DNA of 64,000 nt, from positions 186,001-250,000 of the forward strand of contig NZ_FMYX01000001.1 in the NCBI RefSeq assembly GCF_900102675.1, read 5' to 3'. Each line of letters begins with the position of its first letter. Position 1 is the first letter of the stretch. Positions 48,463-59,134 of this stretch are shown here, piece after piece. Origin of the DNA: Pseudomonas guariconensis. GTDB taxonomy: Bacteria > Pseudomonadota > Gammaproteobacteria > Pseudomonadales > Pseudomonadaceae. Below the pieces are notes generated by a model. That model was given only the letters and a program-made list of their open reading frames with translations. It had not been told where the DNA came from and ran no database searches. The translations under genes were made by a program, and so were the position numbers.

Positions 48463-50885
48463 GGCTTGCCGTGAACGGTTCTGTAAAGCTATCTGAAGCC
48501 CCGGCACGTGGCCTGTTGTCACGTGTCGAGGGTGTGTTGTTCGGGCATCGTCGTCTGGTGCTGGCGAGCCTGGCGATGTTCACGCTGATCATGGGCTGGT
48601 TCGCCGTGCAACTGCGCATGGATGCCGGCTTCGAAAAGCAATTGCCGGTAGGCCATGAATACATCGAGACATTCGAGGCTTACCGCAATGACCTGCTGGG
48701 GGCGAACCGGCTGACCCTCGTGGTCAAGGCCCGACAGGGCGATATCTGGAGCTCCGCAGGTCTGAAACGGCTGTATGACGTCACCCAGGCGGTGACCTTT
48801 CTTCCGGGTGTTTCGCGCAGCAGCGTGCGTTCGTTGTGGACGCCCAATGCCTTCGTCAACGAAATCACCGAAGAGGGTTTTCGCGCGGATCCACTGGTAC
48901 CGGGGACGGTTTCTCCCGAGCACCTGGATGACCAGGTCATCGCGACGATCGCCAACTCCACTGCCCAGGGTGGTTTCATCGGCACGCTGGTTTCCCGTGA
49001 TCAGCGCAGCGCGATGATCACGGTGGAACTCAACGAGTACGACACCCATGGCGCCCACCTGGACTACGTGGCGTTCAACCACAGGCTGGAAAAAGAGATC
49101 CGCCAGCAGTTCGAAGATGGCGATTTCGAAATCCAGATCATCGGTTTCGCCAAACAGATCGGCGACATCGCTGACGGGGCTTCAGCGGTGTTGGAGTTCT
49201 GTTTGCTGGCGTTGCTGCTGACGGCGGGGGCAGTGTACTGGTATTGCCACTCCCTGCGCTTCACGCTGCTGGCGCTGGTCTGTTCGCTGGCCTCGCTGGT
49301 CTGGCAGTTCGGCAGCCTGCGCCTGTTGGGGTACGGGCTCGACCCGCTGGCGGTGCTGGTGCCCTTCCTGGTATTCGCCATCGGGGTTTCTCATGGCGTG
49401 CAGCAAATCAACTTCATCGTGCGCGAGATCGCCATCGGCAAGCGCGCCGAAGAGGCGGCGCGCTCGAGCTTCACGGGGTTGCTGATTCCCGGGACGCTGG
49501 CGCTGGTGACCGCGCTGGTTTCCTTCGTGACGCTGCTGTTGATCCCGATCCCGATGGTGCGGGAGCTGGCGATCACGGCCTCGCTTGGCGTGGCCTACAA
49601 GATCATCACCAACCTGGTGATGTTGCCGTTGATGGCGTCCTTGCTACGTGTCGATGACAAGTATGCGGCCGCCCAGGAAATTTCCCGGCAGCGTCGCACC
49701 CGCTGGCTGCGTGGCCTGGCCCGGCTCGCCGAACCGCGCAAGGCGCAGTGGGTGCTTGGCGCGGCCTTGGTGGTGTTCCTGGTGGCGATCTGGCAAAGCC
49801 ATGACCGTGTCGTTGGCACGCTGCAGGCGGGCGCGCCGGAATTGCGCGAGAATTCGCGCTTCAATCGCGATGCGGTCTCCATCGCCAGCAACTACGACAT
49901 AGGTCTGGACTGGCTCAGCGTGGTGTTCGAAGTCAACAAGGCCGCTTCCAGCGAAGGCAGCCAGGTGGCCTGCGAGGATGTCGCCCTGGGCCAGTACCAG
50001 GATCGCTTCGTGTGGGCCATGCAGGGGGTGCCCGGTGTCCTGTCGGTCGCGTCTTTCTCCACCAACATGCGCCAGTTCAACGAGGGCTACAACGAAGGCA
50101 ACCCGAAGATGGCGGCGGTGCCCATCGACCCGATGAACTACGCCGCGCTGGCCACCGAGGTGGCGCGTACGCCCGGGCTGATGCGCACCGACTGCAACAT
50201 GTCGGCGGTGCACCTGTACCTGGCAGACCACAAGGCCACCACCATCAACCGAGTGGTGGACGCCGCCAAGGCGTTTCGCAGCGAGTACCCGATGCCAGGC
50301 ATTTCGGTTCGCCTCGCGTCCGGTAACGCCGGCGTCCTGGCCGCCATCAACGAAGAGGTGGAAAAAAGCGAAACCCCCATGCTGCTGTATGTCTATGCCG
50401 CCATCGCATTGCTGGTGTTCGTGGTGTACCGGGACCTGCGAGCGGTCCTGGTGTGTTGCCTGCCGCTGACTATCGGCACTTTCATTGGCTACTGGTTCAT
50501 GAAGGAACTGCAGATCGGCCTGACCATCGCCACCTTGCCGGTGATGGTGCTGGCGGTGGGCATTGGCGTTGATTATGCCTTCTATATCTACAATCGCCTG
50601 CAACTGCACCTGGCCCATGGCCAGTCGATTACCAAGGCGGTCGAGTGCGCGCTACTCGAGGTGGGTGTCGCCACTATTTTCACCGCCATCACCCTGGCCG
50701 TGGGCGTGGCCACCTGGGCGTTCTCGGAGCTCAAGTTCCAGGCTGACATGGGCAAGCTGCTGGCCTTCATGTTCATCGTCAACATGGTCATGGCCATGAC
50801 CGTGCTGCCGGCCTTTGCCGTCTGGCTGGAGCGGGTGTTCCCGCGTAAGCGTCCCGTGCGCATGATCGGTGCGCTGGTGCACTGA
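48459..50885 (+). CDS. RND/MMPL-family inner-membrane transporter
   Basis: 808 residues, two repeats of one helix, a periplasmic domain and five or so helices. The second half carries GIGVDYAFYIYNRLQLHLAH with the transmembrane Asp of MMPL-type proton relays, and the first half VFAIGVSHGVQQINFIVREI in the equivalent place. GTG 48459 overlaps the previous stop; GTG 48471 is also possible. Proposed energiser for moving lipid-like cargo between inner membrane and DUF1329/DUF1302. Confidence 0.88.
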   Translation: MRLAVNGSVKLSEAPARGLLSRVEGVLFGHRRLVLASLAMFTLIMGWFAVQLRMDAGFEKQLPVGHEYIETFEAYRNDLLGANRLTLVVKARQGDIWSSAGLKRLYDVTQAVTFLPGVSRSSVRSLWTPNAFVNEITEEGFRADPLVPGTVSPEHLDDQVIATIANSTAQGGFIGTLVSRDQRSAMITVELNEYDTHGAHLDYVAFNHRLEKEIRQQFEDGDFEIQIIGFAKQIGDIADGASAVLEFCLLALLLTAGAVYWYCHSLRFTLLALVCSLASLVWQFGSLRLLGYGLDPLAVLVPFLVFAIGVSHGVQQINFIVREIAIGKRAEEAARSSFTGLLIPGTLALVTALVSFVTLLLIPIPMVRELAITASLGVAYKIITNLVMLPLMASLLRVDDKYAAAQEISRQRRTRWLRGLARLAEPRKAQWVLGAALVVFLVAIWQSHDRVVGTLQAGAPELRENSRFNRDAVSIASNYDIGLDWLSVVFEVNKAASSEGSQVACEDVALGQYQDRFVWAMQGVPGVLSVASFSTNMRQFNEGYNEGNPKMAAVPIDPMNYAALATEVARTPGLMRTDCNMSAVHLYLADHKATTINRVVDAAKAFRSEYPMPGISVRLASGNAGVLAAINEEVEKSETPMLLYVYAAIALLVFVVYRDLRAVLVCCLPLTIGTFIGYWFMKELQIGLTIATLPVMVLAVGIGVDYAFYIYNRLQLHLAHGQSITKAVECALLEVGVATIFTAITLAVGVATWAFSELKFQADMGKLLAFMFIVNMVMAMTVLPAFAVWLERVFPRKRPVRMIGALVH

Positions 50886-50895
50886 GGAGAGAAGC

Positions 50896-51858
50896 ATGAA
50901 ATTCAGGGTTTCATTCACCGCGGCCTTGCTCGCAGCAGCATTGCCGCTGATGTCTCTTCAGGCCGCGCCGTTGCAGGCCGTGCCGGCCGTACAGGCGAGC
51001 AATGCCACGCAGGCCACCATGCTGGCCGCCAGCTGGGCCGGGGAGCGCGTGGTTGCCGTGGGCGACCACGGTGTCGTGTTGTTGTCCGACGACCAGGGCA
51101 AGCAGTGGCGCCAGGCGAGGTCGGTACCGCTGTCCACGCCATTGACGGGGGTGTCGTTCGTGGATGCCAAGCGCGGGTGGGCGGTGGGCCACTGGGGCGC
51201 GATCCTGGCCACCACCGATGGTGGGGAGTCCTGGCAGGTCCAGCGCCTGGCCACCGAAGAAGACCGACCGCTGTTCGCCGTGCACTTCTTCAATGCCCGG
51301 CAGGGCGTGGCGGTAGGGCTCTGGTCGTTGGTGCTGACGACCGAGGATGGGGGGCTGACGTGGGCTGAGCAGGCGGTGCAAGCGCCGCCCGGGGCCAAGC
51401 GGGCCGACCTCAACCTGATGGGGCTGTTTGCCGACAGCCGCGGCACGCTTTACGCCACGGCCGAGCATGGGCAGGTGCTGCATTCCGAAGACCACGGGAA
51501 GAATTGGCGTTACCTGGATACCGGCTACGAAGGCACCCTGTGGTCAGGCGCGGTACTGGCCGATGGGCGTCTGCTACTGGGTGGCCAGCGCGGTACCTTG
51601 TTGCAGGGTTCAGCGGACGGCAAGGGCTTTCGCCGAGTGCCCACGCAAAGCAAGGGCTCTGTCACTTGCGTCGCGGTAGCGGGCTCTCGTGTGCTGGCGG
51701 TCGGGTTGGACGGGCTGATGGTGCAGAGCAGCGATGGTGGACACAGTTTCGAGGAAACCCAGTCGGCTGATGGCCTATCGCTGACGGCGGCGCTGTTCAA
51801 TGCCGATGGCACACCGGTTCTGTTTTCACGTCGTGGGGTAATGCCTTATCGGGAGTGA
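50896..51858 (+). CDS. YCF48/BNR-repeat exported beta-propeller
   Basis: 320 residues from ATG 50896 with GAGGAGAGAAG upstream (the frame opens to 50869). Signal peptide ends near LQAAPLQA. Repeated blade motifs: VVLLSDDQGKQWRQA, AILATTDGGESWQVQ, LVLTTEDGGLTWAEQ, QVLHSEDHGKNWRYL and LMVQSSDGGHSFEET, the (S/T)xDxGxxW boxes of YCF48-like propellers. Likely an assembly or scaffold factor for the transporter. Last gene of the operon. Confidence 0.88.
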   Translation: MKFRVSFTAALLAAALPLMSLQAAPLQAVPAVQASNATQATMLAASWAGERVVAVGDHGVVLLSDDQGKQWRQARSVPLSTPLTGVSFVDAKRGWAVGHWGAILATTDGGESWQVQRLATEEDRPLFAVHFFNARQGVAVGLWSLVLTTEDGGLTWAEQAVQAPPGAKRADLNLMGLFADSRGTLYATAEHGQVLHSEDHGKNWRYLDTGYEGTLWSGAVLADGRLLLGGQRGTLLQGSADGKGFRRVPTQSKGSVTCVAVAGSRVLAVGLDGLMVQSSDGGHSFEETQSADGLSLTAALFNADGTPVLFSRRGVMPYRE

Positions 51859-51874
51859 AGGGCTGGCGCTCAAA

Positions 51875-51912
51875 GGCCAGGCATCGCAAACCGATGCCTG
51901 GCCTGTTTCCTT
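51875..51912 (+). terminator. Terminator hairpin after YCF48 gene
   Basis: Perfect 12-bp stem GGCCAGGCATCG / CGATGCCTGGCC with loop CAAAC (51875-51903), followed by TGTTTCCTT. It separates the plus-strand envelope operon from the convergent PhyH gene and could act both ways. Confidence 0.85.
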
Positions 51913-51969
51913 GCCTGGGCGTTTGGATGGTCGTGGCACCTTCAGGGCCAGGCAAGTCAACGCTGGATG

Positions 51970-52839
51970 CTAGAGCTGAAGGTAATCCGCCAGGTCTGCG
52001 TAGTTATGCTGCCAAAGGCCAGGGCTGCCATTGGGGTATTGGGAGCGGAAACCGAGGATCTTCTGAACGCGTGGAGAAAGCGTGCGCACCAGCTCGAGCG
52101 GCACGATCAACGGGTAGGCTTCTTCAGGCGTGATGATCGAAGCCTGCATCGGGATCGTCAGCCCGCGACGGTAATAGTCGGCGGTCACGTTGGCCCCGCC
52201 ACCGTGAACGACCTTGCCGCCGAACAGCACGGCATCCCCGGCTTTCAGCAGGGCGGGGATCGTCATCTCTGGGGTTCCGACGTCGTTGAAGTCATCCCAG
52301 TCCTGGCTCCCCGGAATCAAGCGCGTGGCGCCGTTTTCCTCGGTGAAATCGGTCAGCGCCAGCATCAGGTTGGTGATGGCGCGTGGCGCATGTTTGTTCA
52401 TGGCCACGAACGGTTGGTACTGCGCCATGTCGCGGTGCAGCATTTGCGCTTTGTTGCCCGGGCCTATCTCGATCAACTGGGCCGTGGTCAGCCACCAGTC
52501 TCCGCACTCCGGGGCGAAAAGCACGTTTCCCAGTTCGTGGAAGAGGTCGTCATCGAGGATTTCCTCACGAAAGGTCTTGCTGTGGGTGACGAGGTTGGTG
52601 AGCCGTTTGGTCTGATGGCCGTGGAACTCGGCGATCAGCGCGTGCTCATGCTTGGAGCCGGCATCGAGCGCGGCCAAGGGAGCGTCGAGTTCGTTGTTGA
52701 TCCGCACGACTTGTTCGGGGGTCATGAAGTTGCGAATGATGACCGCTCCTGCTTGGTCGCTCAGCAGCGCAATCTCTTGCGCTGAAGTCGAGCGGGTTAC
52801 CACGGGCAGGCTTGGCATGGAGTCGCGAGAGGCTGACAT
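51970..52839 (-). CDS. Second phytanoyl-CoA dioxygenase (PhyH) family protein
   Basis: 289 residues from ATG 52839 (GGAG eight bases upstream; frame open to 52893). Metal motif in QMLHRDMAQYQPF and distal His in GKVVHGGGANVTA; shared blocks with the first PhyH protein include LTDFTEENGATRLIPGSQDW. Same family but clearly diverged, so the two probably act on different positions or substrates. Transcribed alone toward the envelope operon and divergent from the PucR-type regulator. Confidence 0.87.
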   Translation of the reverse strand: MSASRDSMPSLPVVTRSTSAQEIALLSDQAGAVIIRNFMTPEQVVRINNELDAPLAALDAGSKHEHALIAEFHGHQTKRLTNLVTHSKTFREEILDDDLFHELGNVLFAPECGDWWLTTAQLIEIGPGNKAQMLHRDMAQYQPFVAMNKHAPRAITNLMLALTDFTEENGATRLIPGSQDWDDFNDVGTPEMTIPALLKAGDAVLFGGKVVHGGGANVTADYYRRGLTIPMQASIITPEEAYPLIVPLELVRTLSPRVQKILGFRSQYPNGSPGLWQHNYADLADYLQL

Positions 52840-53078
52840 TGAGAACACTCCAGATTGAAAGAACGGTTGGCGCAGGCGGGTTGATCCCCCCAACTGCTGG
52901 CATCAGGAAACAAACCCGCTTGCCACTGCGCTAAACCCAAAAAAGGGACATGAAGCGTCACGGTGCCTCCTTGTATTTTTTGTTCAGGCAGTGAGTTCAT
53001 GCTAGGTTTCCCCTGGCCTTGAGCCAAGGTACGAACTGCACCATTTACCAGACGATTTTTGAGCGATTTGCACTGATC

Positions 53079-54332
53079 ATGACCAGCACGCCATTCCCCT
53101 GGCCACGCCCCTCGGAAGCCGTTCGCGAGCTCATGCGCAAAGGTGCCGAACTCGCTCAGGCGCTGCCGCCCGAGTGGATCGAGCGCCTGAACCAGGCACT
53201 GTTTTCTACACCGGAAGATGCCAAGTTGCTGGAGGATCCGGTCATCCTCGCCGCGTGCCGGCGCGCCAATCGGGCAGAGTTGCTGCACTGGGCCAATGCC
53301 AATCTGCAGCGCCCTGGGGAGCCGGTGGAGCCCTACGTGTCTGCTGACATGGTGGACACGGCCAGGGAGCTCGCCCGCAGGGGGCTCTCCGAGCTGCTGA
53401 TGAATGTCGCAAGGTCGACACAGAACGCAGCCTGGGACCTGTGGATGAAGATGGCCTTCAGCCTGACGCAGGATCCCGCGCTGCTCGCGGAGTTCCTGGA
53501 GGTCTCGTCGCGGTCGATCTCGACGTTCATCGACAGCAACATGCGTGTGGTGACCCAGATCATCCTCGAAGAAAAGAGCGCCCAGGCCCATGACGACCCT
53601 ATCGATAAACGCAGCCTCGTAAGCCGGCTGCTCGACGGCAGGGATGTGGACGCCGAGCAATTTGGCAGGCGACTGGGCTACAGCCTGGCTCAGAGGCATC
53701 ACGCCTGCCTCGTCTGGAGCGAAACCCCGGACGCCGAGATTCGCCCGCTGGAAGATATGGCGCGAGCCCTGGCGCAGCTCACGGGTACGGTAGCGCCTCT
53801 GATCGTATTCGCGGGCCCTGCGACCCTGTGGGCCTGGTGCAATGCGGCAAAGCCGCTGGACCTGAACCTTTTGCAAGGTGTCGCTCGACAATTTCCCAAG
53901 ATACGCGCCGCAATCGGTTCGGCGGGCGCGGGGATGAATGGCTTCCGGCGCTCGCACCTGGAAGCCTTGACCACCCAGCGGTTGATGGGCCGGTTGGCGG
54001 GTTCACCTGCCGTTGCCACGATCGATCAGGTGAGGATGGTGTCGCTGATGACCCAAGATGCCCGCGCGGCCAGGCAGTTCGTCTTGAGCACCCTGGGGCG
54101 CTTGGCGACCGAGCCCACGGTACTTCAGCATTCGTTGCACGCCTTCCTGGCCAATGGCTGCAACATCACCCAGACCGCCGAGGTACTGCGTACGCATCGC
54201 AACACCTTGCTGCGCCGACTGGAGCGCGCCCAGGACCTGCTGCCTGTCCCGCTTGCCGACCATCGCATCCAGATCGCCGCTGCCCTTGAGCTGGTGATCT
54301 GGAGTACGCCGCTCGATGGCGACGAGCAATAG
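53079..54332 (+). CDS. PucR/CdaR-type transcriptional regulator
   Basis: 417 residues from ATG 53079; a TTG-initiated longer form from 53019 is less likely. The C-terminal PucR HTH is clear: LHAFLANGCNITQTAEVLRT then HRNTLLRRLERAQDLL (about 370-405). A GGDEF-like/CdaR middle region precedes it (about 200-330) and an N-terminal helical sensor (FIDSNMRVVTQIILEEKSA). It is divergent from the second PhyH gene, its most probable target. Confidence 0.85.
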   Translation: MTSTPFPWPRPSEAVRELMRKGAELAQALPPEWIERLNQALFSTPEDAKLLEDPVILAACRRANRAELLHWANANLQRPGEPVEPYVSADMVDTARELARRGLSELLMNVARSTQNAAWDLWMKMAFSLTQDPALLAEFLEVSSRSISTFIDSNMRVVTQIILEEKSAQAHDDPIDKRSLVSRLLDGRDVDAEQFGRRLGYSLAQRHHACLVWSETPDAEIRPLEDMARALAQLTGTVAPLIVFAGPATLWAWCNAAKPLDLNLLQGVARQFPKIRAAIGSAGAGMNGFRRSHLEALTTQRLMGRLAGSPAVATIDQVRMVSLMTQDARAARQFVLSTLGRLATEPTVLQHSLHAFLANGCNITQTAEVLRTHRNTLLRRLERAQDLLPVPLADHRIQIAAALELVIWSTPLDGDEQ

Positions 54333-54392
54333 CGTTCATTCCCTACCTTTGACGCAATAGCGGCCTCACGGCTGTTGCCTCTATGCGGGCGC

Positions 54393-54762
54393 TCAACAGG
54401 GCGCCCGCGCTGCAATGCCCTGCAGGAACGCGTTCTCCAGCACCGTTGCACTCTCCCTCGGCGCGCGCCCTCGTTGGCGGGCATCGACCATGCCATGCAA
54501 CAGCGATACGAACATCTCGGTCAGCAATGCCGCGGTGACATCCGCGCGAAATACACCCTGTCGCTGGCCGCTGAAGAACAATGCATCGAGCCGTTCCAGA
54601 TAGAACCGGAGGTCGTGCTGCACGCTGCAAGGTGGCCCGGCTGATGCCCGCCAACGCCGCCAGTTCACCCATGGACGCTCTGGGCCGCAAGGCGGCAGCG
54701 GCATAGAGGGCATTCACCAGCTTGGCGGGAAGCGATGAAGGTGGGAAGCCTGAAGTGATCAT
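54393..54762 (-). pseudogene. Broken nfxB-like regulator with internal deletion
   Basis: The minus strand starts MITSGFPPSSLPAKLVNALY and keeps the HTH-type segment ASMGELAALAGISRATLQR, then the frame breaks and a second frame gives QHDLRFYLERLDALFFSGQR through ATVLENAFLQGIAARAP. Aligned by eye with the intact copy at 60623, about 70 central residues are missing and the junction is out of frame. It stands divergent to mexC, the position nfxB has in P. aeruginosa. Loss of NfxB is known to raise MexCD-OprJ expression there. Confidence 0.8.
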
Positions 54763-54856
54763 GAGGAGCCTTGTTTGATTTATATGAGACATCATTGACT
54801 CATCTGGGTTTGAAAAGTAGCATTCGCCCCGTTTTCAATCAAGGCTCGGGTGAGTG

Positions 54857-55990
54857 ATGGGCAAGACAGGTTCGATAAGAGTGGGCGTACTCGCTGTGGC
54901 GATTGCCTTGGCCGGGTGCGAGCCCGCAGCAGAGCAGTACGGTGCAGCCAATGCGAGCTACCCGGTGGAAATCGTGACGTTGGCCTCCGAGCAGGTGACC
55001 TTGGCCGCTGAGTTGCCGGGCCGGGTCGAGCCGATGCGCGTCGCAGAGGTGCGGGCGCGGGTGCCGGGTATCGTGTTGCACAAGCGCTTCGAGGAAGGGG
55101 CTGACGTCAAGGCGGGGGATGTGCTGTTCCAGATCGACCCGGCGCCGTTCAAGGCCGCCCTGGCCCGCGCCGAGGCGGACCTCGCCCGTGCCCAGGCCAT
55201 GCAGCAGGAAGCCCAGGCACGTGTGAAGCGCTATGAGCCGCTGGTCAAGATCGAGGCGGTCAGCCAGCAGGACTTCGACAGCGCCACTGCCGAGTTGCGC
55301 AGTGCCCGTGCGGCGGTACGTTCCGCGCAGGCCGATGTGCAGGCCGCTCGCCTTAACCTGGGCTACGCCACTGTCACTGCGCCGATCTCCGGACGCATTG
55401 GCCGTGCGCTGGCCACCGAAGGCGCGTTGGTGGGGCAGGGGGATGCGACGCTGATGGCGCGTATCCAACAACTCGACCCGATCTACATCGACTTCACGCA
55501 GTCTGCCGCTGACGCGCTGCGCCTGCGACAAGCGGTGAAGGACGGCGCACTTTCGGCCGACAGCCAGCGCCTGACCGCGCAAGTGGAAGGCACCGATTTC
55601 CAGCGCTCGGGCGAGCTCATGTTCACCGATGTGAGTGTGGACCGCGGTACCGGCCAGGTCATCCTGCGGGGGCGTTTCGACAACGCGGACGGCACCCTCT
55701 TGCCGGGCATGTATGTGCGCGTGCGCACGCCGCAAGGCACCGACAACCACGCCATCCTGGTTCCTCAGCGTGCGGTCCAGCGAGGCAGTGACGGCCAGGC
55801 GCGGGTATTGGTCGCCGCCAATGGTATCGCTGAGGCACGCGTCGTGCGAACCGGCGTGATGCAGGGTTCGCGCTGGCAGATTACCGAGGGGCTGGAGCCG
55901 GGTGATCAGGTGATCGTCGGCAGCCCGGCCGGGCTGGCCCCCGGTATGCCGGTGGCGCCTGCCCAGAAACAAACGGCTGCCGCCCAGTGA
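54857..55990 (+). CDS. mexC: MexC-like RND efflux periplasmic adaptor
   Basis: 377 residues from ATG 54857 (GTG 54854 is in frame). Lipoprotein signal with lipobox ALAGC. Adaptor domains: biotinyl-lipoyl half motifs (VPGIVLHKRFEEGADVKAG and NLGYATVTAPISGRIG), a coiled-coil hairpin between them (about 100-165) and beta-barrel/membrane-proximal domains (GQVILRGRFDNADGTLLPGM). The sequence tracks P. aeruginosa MexC closely throughout, for example FEEGADVKAGDVLFQIDPAP. Operon head of mexC-mexD-oprJ. Confidence 0.92.
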   Translation: MGKTGSIRVGVLAVAIALAGCEPAAEQYGAANASYPVEIVTLASEQVTLAAELPGRVEPMRVAEVRARVPGIVLHKRFEEGADVKAGDVLFQIDPAPFKAALARAEADLARAQAMQQEAQARVKRYEPLVKIEAVSQQDFDSATAELRSARAAVRSAQADVQAARLNLGYATVTAPISGRIGRALATEGALVGQGDATLMARIQQLDPIYIDFTQSAADALRLRQAVKDGALSADSQRLTAQVEGTDFQRSGELMFTDVSVDRGTGQVILRGRFDNADGTLLPGMYVRVRTPQGTDNHAILVPQRAVQRGSDGQARVLVAANGIAEARVVRTGVMQGSRWQITEGLEPGDQVIVGSPAGLAPGMPVAPAQKQTAAAQ

Positions 55991-56005
55991 TGCGAGGGAA
56001 GTGAG

Positions 56006-59000
56006 ATGTCCAGATTCTTCATCCATCGCCCGAACTTCGCCTGGGTCGTGGCGTTGTTCGTTTCACTGGCGGGCCTGCTGGTGATTCCATCCTTGCCCGT
56101 GGCCCAGTACCCCAACGTGGCGCCACCGCAGATTTCCATCACCGCCTCCTACCCCGGCGCTTCGGCCAAGGTCATGGTGGAGTCGGTGACCAGCATCATC
56201 GAACAGTCGCTCAATGGCGCCAAGGGCCTGCTGTACTACGAGTCCACCAACAACTCCAACGGCGTGGCCGAAGTGATGGTGACCTTCGAGCCAGGCACCG
56301 ACCCGGACATGGCGCAGGTCGATGTGCAGAACCGTTTGAAACAGGCCGAGGCGCGCATGCCTCAGGCGGTGCTGACCCAAGGGCTGAAAGTCGAGCAGGC
56401 CAGTTCCGGTTTCCTGCTGATCTACGCCCTGACCAGCACGGCTGGCAACCGTGGCGATACCACGGCCTTGGCCGACTATGCCGCGCGTAACATCAACAAC
56501 GAACTGCTGCGCGTGCCTGGCGTGGGCAAGCTGCAGTTCTTCGCCTCGGAAGCGGCCATGCGGGTCTGGGTGGACCCACAGAAACTGGTGGGCTATGGCC
56601 TGTCCATCGACGACATCAACACGGCGATTCGCGGCCAGAACGTCCAGGTGCCGGCCGGCAGCTTCGGCAGCACGCCGGGCGCCAGCGAGCAGGAACTGAC
56701 CGCCACCCTGGCGGTGCAGGGCACCCTCGACACGCCGCAGGCTTTCGCCGGCATCGTCCTGCGCGCCAACCCGGATGGCTCCAGCGTACGCCTGCGTGAT
56801 GTCGCGCGCATGGCCATCGGTAGCGAGAACTACAACCTGTCGGCACGCCTGAACGGCCACCCGGCGGTGGCCGGCGCGGTGCAGCTGGCGCCGGGCGCCA
56901 ACGCCATTCAGACCGCGACGCTGGTCAAGGAGCGCTTGGCCGAACTGTCGCAGTTCTTCCCCGAAGGGGTCGAGTATTCGGTGCCGTACGATACCTCGCG
57001 CTTCGTCGACGTGGCCATCGAGAAGGTGATCCACACCTTGATCGAAGCCATGGTGCTGGTGTTCCTGGTGATGTTCCTGTTCCTGCAGAACGTCCGCTAC
57101 ACCCTGGTGCCCTCGATCGTGGTACCGGTGTGCCTGCTCGGGACGCTGATGATCATGAAGCTGCTCGGCTTCTCGGTGAATATGATGACCATGTTCGGCA
57201 TGGTGCTGGCCATCGGCATCTTGGTGGACGACGCCATCGTGGTGGTGGAGAACGTCGAGCGCTTGATGGCCGAGGAAGGCCTGTCGCCGGTGGAGGCGAC
57301 CATCAAGGCCATGGGGCAGGTTTCCGGGGCCATTATTGGTATCACCCTGGTACTGGCGGCGGTATTCCTGCCTTTGGCGTTCATGTCCGGTTCGGTGGGG
57401 GTGATCTACCAGCAGTTCTCTGTGTCTCTGGCTGTCTCGATCCTGTTCTCCGGCTTCCTGGCCTTGACCTTCACCCCAGCGCTGTGCGCCACGCTGCTCA
57501 AGCCAGTGCCTCAGGGCCATCATGAGAAGGGCGGTTTCTTCGGTGCCTTCAACCGTGGCTTCGCCCATATCACCGAGCGCTATTCGTTGCTCAATAACGG
57601 GCTGGTGGCGCGTGCCGGGCGCTGGATGCTGGCGTATGTCGGCATCCTGGTGGTGCTGGGCTATTCCTACCTGCGTCTACCGGAGGCCTTCGTGCCAGCT
57701 GAAGACCTGGGCTACAGCGTCGTCGACGTACAGTTGCCGCCAGGCGCCAGCCGGGTACGCACCGACCACACCGCCGAGACGCTGGAAAAATTCCTGATGT
57801 CTCGTGAGGCGGTGGCCAACTCGTTCATCGTCAGCGGCTTCAGTTTCTCGGGTCAGGGCGACAACGCCGCGCTGGCGTTCCCCACCTTCAAGGACTGGTC
57901 GCAGCGTGACAAGACGCAATCGGCAGAGGCGGAAACGGCAGCGATCAATGCGCAGTTCGCCGCCAACGGTGATGGTGCCATCACCGCGGTTATGCCGCCG
58001 CCCATCGACGGCCTGGGCAACTCCGGCGGTTTCGCCCTGCGTCTGATGGACCGTGGTGGCCTTGGCCGTGAAGCGCTGCTCGCCGCCCGTGACCAACTGC
58101 TGGCCCGCGCCAACAGCAACCCGGTGATTCTCTATGCGATGATGGAAGGCCTGGCCGAGGCGCCGCAGTTGCGTGTGCACATCGACCGGGAAAAAGCCCG
58201 AACACTGGGGGTGAGCTTCGAGGCCATCAACAGCACCTTGGCCACGGCTTTCGGTTCGGCGGTGATCAACGACTTCACCAATGCCGGGCGCCAGCAGCGC
58301 GTGGTGGTGCAGGCTGAGCAAGGCGAACGCATGACCCCCGAAAGCGTGCTGCGCCTCTATGCCCCGAATGCCAACGGCGAGCAGGTGCCGTTCAGCGCCT
58401 TCGTCACCACCCAGTGGGAAGAGGGGCCGGTGCAACTGGTGCGCTACAACGGCTACCCGTCCATCCGCATCGCCGGCGACGCTTCGCCGGGGCATAGTAC
58501 TGGCCAGGCGATGGCCGAGATGGAGCGCCTGGTCAGCGAGCTGCCGCCGGGTATCGGCTACGCCTGGACGGGCCTTTCCTACCAGGAGAAGGTGTCCAGC
58601 GGCCAGGCGGCCAGCCTGTTCGCCCTGGCCATCTTGGTGGTGTTCCTGCTGCTGGTGGCGCTGTACGAGAGCTGGGCGATCCCGCTGACGGTCATGTTGA
58701 TCGTGCCGATCGGTGCTCTGGGGGCGGTGTGGGCGGTGACGCTCACCGGCATGCCCAACGACGTGTACTTCAAGGTCGGCCTGATCACCATCATTGGCCT
58801 GGCGGCGAAGAACGCCATCCTGATCGTCGAGTTCGCCAAGGAACTGTGGGAGAAGGGCTACAGCCTGAGCGACGCCGCCATCGAGGCCGCGCGCCTGCGT
58901 TTCCGCCCGATCGTGATGACCTCCATGGCCTTCATCCTCGGCGTGGTGCCGCTGGCCATCGCCACCGGCGCCGGTGCGGCCAGTCAGCGCGCCATCGGTA

Positions 59001-59134
59001 CCGGGGTGATCGGCGGCATGCTCAGCGCCACCTTGCTGGGCGTGGTGTTCGTGCCGATCTGTTTCGTATTCGTGCTGAAGCTGCTCAAGCGCAAGCCGGC
59101 CCCCGTGCAACACGCTGTCGAGGTAACCCAGTGA
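56006..59134 (+). CDS. mexD: MexD-like RND multidrug efflux pump
   Basis: 1042 residues, the full HAE1 RND length. Starts [20 protein letters not shown]; transmembrane proton-relay Asp pair in [20 protein letters not shown]; helix 10/11 region [20 protein letters not shown]. Near-identical to MexD in many stretches ([39 protein letters not shown]). Inner-membrane drug/proton antiporter of a tripartite pump exporting fluoroquinolones, biocides and other amphiphiles. AGGGAAG ribosome site 16 bp after mexC. One-base overlap with oprJ. Confidence 0.94.
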   Translation: MSRFFIHRPNFAWVVALFVSLAGLLVIPSLPVAQYPNVAPPQISITASYPGASAKVMVESVTSIIEQSLNGAKGLLYYESTNNSNGVAEVMVTFEPGTDPDMAQVDVQNRLKQAEARMPQAVLTQGLKVEQASSGFLLIYALTSTAGNRGDTTALADYAARNINNELLRVPGVGKLQFFASEAAMRVWVDPQKLVGYGLSIDDINTAIRGQNVQVPAGSFGSTPGASEQELTATLAVQGTLDTPQAFAGIVLRANPDGSSVRLRDVARMAIGSENYNLSARLNGHPAVAGAVQLAPGANAIQTATLVKERLAELSQFFPEGVEYSVPYDTSRFVDVAIEKVIHTLIEAMVLVFLVMFLFLQNVRYTLVPSIVVPVCLLGTLMIMKLLGFSVNMMTMFGMVLAIGILVDDAIVVVENVERLMAEEGLSPVEATIKAMGQVSGAIIGITLVLAAVFLPLAFMSGSVGVIYQQFSVSLAVSILFSGFLALTFTPALCATLLKPVPQGHHEKGGFFGAFNRGFAHITERYSLLNNGLVARAGRWMLAYVGILVVLGYSYLRLPEAFVPAEDLGYSVVDVQLPPGASRVRTDHTAETLEKFLMSREAVANSFIVSGFSFSGQGDNAALAFPTFKDWSQRDKTQSAEAETAAINAQFAANGDGAITAVMPPPIDGLGNSGGFALRLMDRGGLGREALLAARDQLLARANSNPVILYAMMEGLAEAPQLRVHIDREKARTLGVSFEAINSTLATAFGSAVINDFTNAGRQQRVVVQAEQGERMTPESVLRLYAPNANGEQVPFSAFVTTQWEEGPVQLVRYNGYPSIRIAGDASPGHSTGQAMAEMERLVSELPPGIGYAWTGLSYQEKVSSGQAASLFALAILVVFLLLVALYESWAIPLTVMLIVPIGALGAVWAVTLTGMPNDVYFKVGLITIIGLAAKNAILIVEFAKELWEKGYSLSDAAIEAARLRFRPIVMTSMAFILGVVPLAIATGAGAASQRAIGTGVIGGMLSATLLGVVFVPICFVFVLKLLKRKPAPVQHAVEVTQ

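Noticed and set aside
56063..59113. Long minus-strand ORFs opposite mexD
   Set aside because: Antisense shadows with His/Gln-rich translation; mexD is unambiguous.
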